A stretch of 22,066 nt of DNA from Anaerolinea sp. Lineage in GTDB: Bacteria; Chloroflexota; Anaerolineae; Anaerolineales; Anaerolineaceae. The notes under the pieces were generated by a model. It made no database searches, was not told where the DNA came from, and saw nothing but the letters and a program-made list of their open reading frames with translations. The first letter of the stretch is position 1. Every line of letters begins with the position of its first letter. The stretch spans positions 1-22,066 of the forward strand of contig JARKOV010000105.1 in assembly GCA_029975965.1 (NCBI GenBank), read 5' to 3'. The position numbers and the translations under genes were made by a program. This document shows positions 17,662 to 22,066 of the stretch, one piece after another.

Positions 17662-20600
17662 TTACCCGTTGCCCAGGCGAGCCAGTCGCTCACGATAGAC
17701 GCGCTGCGCACCCTCGTCGCCGCGTTGGATGTAATAGGCCAGGTTCGCCTCATACAACTGGTGGGCTTCGGCGTGCTGCCCCCAGCTTTCGGCCAGCATG
17801 CCAAGATAATCGCGAAGAGGCGCCATGCGCTCGTAGTTGCCCAACTGGTCGTAGATCTCCAGGCTGGCGCGACCCAACTGGTAGGCTTCCTCCGGGCGAT
17901 CGAGCTGGCGCTCAAGATAGGTTAAGCCAGTCATGCACAGCGCCCGCCCCCAGTCGCAGCCCAGGCTGGTGAAACCCTCCACGGCCGCCGTGTAAGCTGC
18001 GCGGCATTTCTCCGCGTCGAAGTTGACAAAGCAATTCAAATCACCGGTGATCATGTGAGCCATGGCCGCGCCCCAAGGCTCGTTCAAGCGCTCGAACAGC
18101 GCCACGCTCTGCCGGCACATTTCCTGGACTCGCTCAATCGGCGAGTGGCTGGGGCCGATACAATCCAGCAACAGCGCGTATGCCTTTTCCATGCTGTCTG
18201 GGATGCGCTCGACCAGGCTCAGGCTTTCCTCAACGTAAGATTGCATCGCGCCCGGGTTGCGAGCATCCACCCGGAAGTAGTGCGCGGCGGCCAGCGAAAG
18301 CGCCAGCAAGGCCGTCTCGGGTGCGTCGGGGTCGACGGCGCGGGGGCGCAGGCGCTCGATGGCGTCCAGAAAGATCTGGCCGGCCTTGAAAATTTCCAAG
18401 CGCTGGTCGTTCATCACATGGTAGAGGATCCAGGCAGGCAGCGTGACGGCCAGCCTGGCGCAATCGACCTGCTCCACCAGCCAGCCCATCGCGCTGTTCA
18501 GGTTGGGCGCTTCGCGGCGCAGGGTGATCAGCGCGGTCAGTTGTTCGGCGCCCTTGAGTTTTTCGAACATGCCTGCCAGCCACTCGGCGTAGAAAATTGC
18601 CGCCCGGGCGCGGACCTGGGCCTGCACGACCGGATCGGCGGCCAGTTTTTCGGAGGCGTAGCGCCGCAGCAAGGGGTGGATCTCGAAGCGTCCCGCCGCG
18701 GTGCGCCGGAGGAAAGAGCGATCGTTGAAGTCGCTCAGCATGGGCAGGCTGGCCCCGGCGACCTGCAGCGCCGCTTCGCGGCTGAAACTGCAGCAAAAGA
18801 CGGACAGGCGGCTGAAGACGGTCCGCTCCACCTCGGTCAGCAAGCGCCAGGAGTGCTCGAACACCGCGCGCAGGGTGCGGTGGCGTTCGGGCATTCCGCG
18901 CCAGGTGGCGGACAGGAAATCGAGGTTTTGCTCGATCTCGGCGGCGATCTCCTGGCAGGTGAGCATCTTGGTCCAGGTGGCAGCCATTTCCAGGCCCAAC
19001 GGGATGCCCTCGATGTACTGGCAGATACGCAGGATGGCATGCCAATCGTCGGCGGTGGGGATGAAACCGGCGTTGCGCTCGGCGGTTTTTAGGAACAAAT
19101 CCACGGCGGGGTAGCCCGCCAGCGACTCACCTTCGAGGTTGGATGGGAAGGACAACCCGCCGAGCTCCAGCACCCACTCGGCCGGCAGGTTCAAGCGCTG
19201 GCGGGAGGTCACGATCATCTTGACCATCGGCGCAGCGTCGAGCAGCTCTGCGAGCAGCGGGGTGTGCGCGGTCAGTTGTTCGAGGTTATCTAGCACCAGC
19301 AAGAAGTTTTTCCCGGCCAGGTACTGGAAGAGCTGCAAGCGGGCGTTTTCGAACGAGAGGGGAATGCCGGTAAGGGTATGCAAGGTGAGATTCACCCCCT
19401 CGGCAATCGCCAGCACCAGGTCATCCAGCGTGGTGGCCTGGGCCAGGGCGATGAAACTGACGCCGTCGCGAAAGCCGTGGCATAGCTCGGCGGCGCGAAT
19501 AGCCAGGCGGGTCTTTCCGCTGCCCCCGATACCCAGCAAGGTGATCAGGCGGCAGGCGGGGTCATCCAGCATGGCCTGGATGTTGCCCAGCTCCGTTTCA
19601 CGCCCCACAAAGGGCGTGGTCTGCGCGGGCAGCCTGACCATCCGCGCGTCGACCGCTTTCAATGGTGGGAAATCGTCCGGCAGCCCTTCCGCCACCAACT
19701 GGTAGATGCGCTCGGGCTGCACCAGGTCTTTCAAGTGGTATTCGCCCAGGTAGCGCAGCGAGACGCCCTGGGCCAGGTCGTCGCGCAACAGGTCGTGCAC
19801 CGCCTGTGATACCAGCACCTGCCCGCCGAATCCAGCGCCGAGCAGGCGGGCCACGCGGTTGAGCGCCGGACCGACGTAATCGTCTTCGCGCTCTTCGGTG
19901 ACGCCCGCATGCAGCGCCATGCGCACTTTGAGCTCGCCGATCTCATCTCCCCAACACTCGGCGTGCAGAGCGCGCTGAGCCTGAAGTGTGGCCGCCAGGG
20001 CCTGGGGGGCGGTGGAGAAAGCCACCTGGAAGGCGTCGCCGATCATTTTGTACACGTACCCGCCGTGAGCAGCCATCGCGCTGCGGATGATGGCTTCCTG
20101 GCGGTCAAAAGCGCGCTGCATCTCGTCTTTTTGGTGTTCCCAAAGATGGGTGCTGCCCTCAATGTCGGTGAACACGAAGGTCACCGTGCCGGTCGGGCGC
20201 GGCTGGGCGGGTGCGACCGGCTGCACGAAGGCCGGCTGCGGCGCGCGGCGCTCGTGGGTAGTTCGCTCGCGAATCTGGCGGTACAGGACGAGCGTTTCGT
20301 CGGAGGGCTGCGCGCCCAGCTCGTCGAGCAGGAGCAGGCGGCAGGTCTCGAACTGGCGCAAGGCGGCATTGTGGCGGCCGCTGTGCTCAAAAATTAGCAT
20401 CAGCGCGCGGTGCGCGGCTTCGTTGAGCATGTCCAATCCCAGCCAGCGACGGGCATGGTTGGTGGCCACGTAATAATCGCCCTGGTCGGTTTTGATATCG
20501 GTCAGCGCTTCGAGCGCCTGAGCCAGGCGCAGGCGGAACGTCTCGCATTGCACGGTCTGCCAATTGTCAAAGGCAGGGCAGTTGCGCAGGTTGAACCCGG

Positions 20601-21027
20601 AGAGAAAATCATCGCGGTAGAGCTCGACCATGCGCTCCAGCAGGCGCTCGACGGGCGCGCCGCCGGGGCCACCGGCCTTCCATTGCTCGTAAAGCGCGTC
20701 GAAACGAGCCGTATCCGCCTGGATGCCGGCGCTCCATTCGAGGTGGACGAGGTTGGCGTCGCGCTCGATCCAGCGCTCGCCGGCCGTCTTGGCGAAATCC
20801 CACAGCGCCTGCCGCAGGTACGCAGAGGCCTGTTCTTGCGCCGCATCCGGCCAGAAAAGCGTGGCAAGTGTCTCGCGACCAATCCCCGCCAGGTCGTCTG
20901 TGCCCTGACCGCACTCCACCGCCAGATAGGCGAGCAGCGCGGTCGTCTTGCGCCGTTCGAGCTTGAGCGGCTCGCCGTCGACGAGGAATTTTGGATAGCC
21001 AAACAGGCGGATTTCGAACGTGGACAT
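17662..21027 (-). CDS. SARP/BTAD-adenylate cyclase-NTPase-TPR fusion regulator
   Basis: This 1121-residue protein joins four modules. Residues of about 1-80 resemble an OmpR-type winged helix and 95-250 a bacterial transcriptional activator (BTAD) domain, as in SARP regulators. Residues of about 280-440 are a class III nucleotide cyclase: metal-binding Asp288 (FTDIEGST) and Asp331, substrate-selecting Lys327 and Asp383, and transition-state Asn390 and Arg394 are all visible, so it should be an active adenylate cyclase. Residues of about 470-800 are an NB-ARC/AAA-like NTPase with P-loop GIGGSGKT at 499-506 and LLVLDNLEQL as Walker B. The rest is helical, TPR-like repeats. It is probably a signal-responsive transcription factor; ligand and targets are unknown. 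The ATG at 21027 has no strong Shine-Dalgarno. Confidence 0.85.
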   Translation of the reverse strand: MSTFEIRLFGYPKFLVDGEPLKLERRKTTALLAYLAVECGQGTDDLAGIGRETLATLFWPDAAQEQASAYLRQALWDFAKTAGERWIERDANLVHLEWSAGIQADTARFDALYEQWKAGGPGGAPVERLLERMVELYRDDFLSGFNLRNCPAFDNWQTVQCETFRLRLAQALEALTDIKTDQGDYYVATNHARRWLGLDMLNEAAHRALMLIFEHSGRHNAALRQFETCRLLLLDELGAQPSDETLVLYRQIRERTTHERRAPQPAFVQPVAPAQPRPTGTVTFVFTDIEGSTHLWEHQKDEMQRAFDRQEAIIRSAMAAHGGYVYKMIGDAFQVAFSTAPQALAATLQAQRALHAECWGDEIGELKVRMALHAGVTEEREDDYVGPALNRVARLLGAGFGGQVLVSQAVHDLLRDDLAQGVSLRYLGEYHLKDLVQPERIYQLVAEGLPDDFPPLKAVDARMVRLPAQTTPFVGRETELGNIQAMLDDPACRLITLLGIGGSGKTRLAIRAAELCHGFRDGVSFIALAQATTLDDLVLAIAEGVNLTLHTLTGIPLSFENARLQLFQYLAGKNFLLVLDNLEQLTAHTPLLAELLDAAPMVKMIVTSRQRLNLPAEWVLELGGLSFPSNLEGESLAGYPAVDLFLKTAERNAGFIPTADDWHAILRICQYIEGIPLGLEMAATWTKMLTCQEIAAEIEQNLDFLSATWRGMPERHRTLRAVFEHSWRLLTEVERTVFSRLSVFCCSFSREAALQVAGASLPMLSDFNDRSFLRRTAAGRFEIHPLLRRYASEKLAADPVVQAQVRARAAIFYAEWLAGMFEKLKGAEQLTALITLRREAPNLNSAMGWLVEQVDCARLAVTLPAWILYHVMNDQRLEIFKAGQIFLDAIERLRPRAVDPDAPETALLALSLAAAHYFRVDARNPGAMQSYVEESLSLVERIPDSMEKAYALLLDCIGPSHSPIERVQEMCRQSVALFERLNEPWGAAMAHMITGDLNCFVNFDAEKCRAAYTAAVEGFTSLGCDWGRALCMTGLTYLERQLDRPEEAYQLGRASLEIYDQLGNYERMAPLRDYLGMLAESWGQHAEAHQLYEANLAYYIQRGDEGAQRVYRERLARLGNG

Positions 21028-21044
21028 GCTGGTCTCGTGCCTTA

Positions 21045-21050
21045 ATTATA
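21045..21050 (-). promoter_or_regulatory. Possible -10 element of the cyclase-fusion gene
   Basis: On the minus strand TATAAT lies 17 nt upstream of the ATG, which would give a very short leader. No good -35 hexamer is present at 16-18 bp, so a weak or activator-dependent promoter is inferred. Confidence 0.35.
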
Positions 21051-21081
21051 AGCAGGAAGCAACCATAAAGGATTGTGGAAT

Positions 21082-21127
21082 TTTTTTCTCTAAAATATGG
21101 GGCAACGCCCATATTTTAGAGAAAAAA
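21082..21127. terminator. Perfect 20-bp bidirectional intrinsic terminator
   Basis: The left arm (21082-21101) pairs without mismatch with the right arm (21108-21127) around the 6-nt loop GCAACG. The arms begin and end in T6 and A6 runs, so either strand yields a hairpin with a U tail. It lies after the gene ending at 21221 and upstream of the cyclase fusion, and should insulate the two transcription units. Confidence 0.85.
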
Positions 21128-21220
21128 GAAACGCGATCCCGTCCAGTGCATGGGAGAAAGGATCCGAGTTTGCGGGGTTGGTTTCCGCTGCTGGCGGGGT
21201 AGTTGCAGCCTGAAAATAGT

Positions 21221-22066
21221 TCAAGGGGCGGTGGTGGGCGCCACAGTGGCGTGCAGGGCTTTCACCGCGATGCTGCGAGAGAGAGCGGTGATGGGCACGC
21301 GGAGGGTGTGGTCGCTGACCGACACGCTGGCGGTGGAAATAGCGCCGGTCGAGGTGTCCCAATACTCCAGCAGGTAGACGCCGTTCTCCATCTGCCCAAT
21401 CGCGGCCGAACCCGAGATGGGCGCAGGATTGGCGGAGCCTGCCACGGTGTACTCCCGGTTTTGGAACCACAAGAAAGCCTTGTTTTGCGCGGCATTGCGC
21501 ATGCCCAGCACGCGGAGCGAGCTGTGGCTGGCAGTGATATTCTCCGAGAGGATGGCCGGGATGCGCACATCGGCTGTGGCGGCGTAGCTGAAATCTTCGC
21601 CGGCATAGTCGATGGTGGAAAAGAAATCCGCGGCGATTTTCAACTGGTCCAGCTTGCCGGCCCGGTAGGATTTCTCGTTGAAGTACCAGTCCGTGGGGAC
21701 CATACCGATGGGCGAGAACAGCCCCGCCCACATCGCGTTATGGTCGGCAACGGGGTTGAAGGTTTCCCCCCGCACATAGTCCCACTCGGTCCACAAGATG
21801 GGTTTATCGGGGCCGCTCCACCTGGAGCCGTCACCCAGGCCCAGGTTGCAGTTGACGCTGGCGTGGTTGCGCAAACATTGCGCAAAGCGGTAGACCATGG
21901 CGGCGTTGTCGCCGGCAAACGACCAGTCGCGATAACGCTCGTCGAGGTAATCGTGGTAACTGACCAGGTCCATCGCCGGAGAAGACCACAACCCGGGGCT
22001 GTAAGCCTGTGAATTTTGCGAGGTGGTGAGCAGGTGGCGGTAGGGGTCGGTGGCGCGCTGGTAACG
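21221..22066 (-). CDS. Glycoside-hydrolase-like protein, C-terminal part (5' end outside window)
   Basis: The frame is open from the right window edge to a TGA at 21221, giving about 281 residues of a longer protein. The segments TDPYRHLLTTS and MDLVSYHDYLDERY and then KPILWTEWDYVRGE resemble the late strands of a TIM-barrel glycoside hydrolase, with the glutamate in TEWD in the position of a clan-A nucleophile (inference). HNAMWAGLFS and DWYFNE follow. The last 110 residues or so (from AATADVRIPA to the end) are rich in beta strands and look like an immunoglobulin-like C-terminal domain. The substrate cannot be named. A hairpin terminator follows at 21082-21127. Any signal peptide would be beyond the window. 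Confidence 0.6.
   Translation of the reverse strand, partial: RYQRATDPYRHLLTTSQNSQAYSPGLWSSPAMDLVSYHDYLDERYRDWSFAGDNAAMVYRFAQCLRNHASVNCNLGLGDGSRWSGPDKPILWTEWDYVRGETFNPVADHNAMWAGLFSPIGMVPTDWYFNEKSYRAGKLDQLKIAADFFSTIDYAGEDFSYAATADVRIPAILSENITASHSSLRVLGMRNAAQNKAFLWFQNREYTVAGSANPAPISGSAAIGQMENGVYLLEYWDTSTGAISTASVSVSDHTLRVPITALSRSIAVKALHATVAPTTAP

Noticed and set aside
21220..21991. Complete gene starting at 21991
   Set aside because: The codon there is TTG and the frame continues open to the window edge with sensible protein sequence, so the gene is partial.

Overview
This window looks like chromosomal DNA from a GC-rich bacterium, most likely a member of the Chloroflexota (Anaerolineae-like). 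The basis is inference from gene content: a T-box-controlled trp operon, and a very large fusion regulator that joins a SARP/BTAD region, a class III cyclase, an NTPase and helical repeats, a style common in that phylum. No rRNA, tRNA, CRISPR array or transposase was seen.

Layout. (1) Positions 178-7199, minus strand: a complete tryptophan operon, trpE-G-D-C-F-B-A in transcription order. D-C, C-F and F-B overlap by 4 nt (ATGA). Two gaps are unusual: about 255 bp between trpG and trpD, filled by a palindromic repeat, and 173 bp between trpB and trpA. (2) 7200-7616: the trp promoter and a T-box riboswitch. It has a readable UGG (Trp) specifier, a T-box sequence matching a tRNA that ends in GCCA, and an intrinsic terminator. 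(3) 7643-10511, plus strand: a divergent promoter, a roughly 230-nt structured leader, and a three-gene ABC exporter (ATPase plus two ABC-2-type permeases). (4) 10582-11109, minus strand: a small tail-anchored protein made of 15-16-residue beta-type repeats that resembles a bactofilin. (5) 11242-17655, plus strand: promoter, leader and gltBD (glutamate synthase). (6) 17662-21027, minus strand: the 1121-residue SARP/BTAD-adenylate cyclase-NTPase-TPR protein, ending 6 bp from gltD. (7) 21082-21127: a perfect 20-bp hairpin terminator. (8) 21221-22066, minus strand: the C-terminal part of a glycoside-hydrolase-like protein that runs off the right edge.

How the parts fit. The trp operon covers the whole route from chorismate to tryptophan and should be switched on by uncharged tRNA-Trp. 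TrpG and GltB both use glutamine as amide donor, so the window carries two glutamine-consuming biosynthetic blocks. The exporter shares the trp control region but has its own promoter and leader, so joint regulation is not implied. The best candidates for undescribed biology are the exporter leader (18-bp palindrome plus a terminator-like hairpin just before the start codon), the extra U-run hairpin inside the trp T-box leader, the tail-anchored repeat protein, and the cyclase fusion, whose catalytic residues all appear intact.
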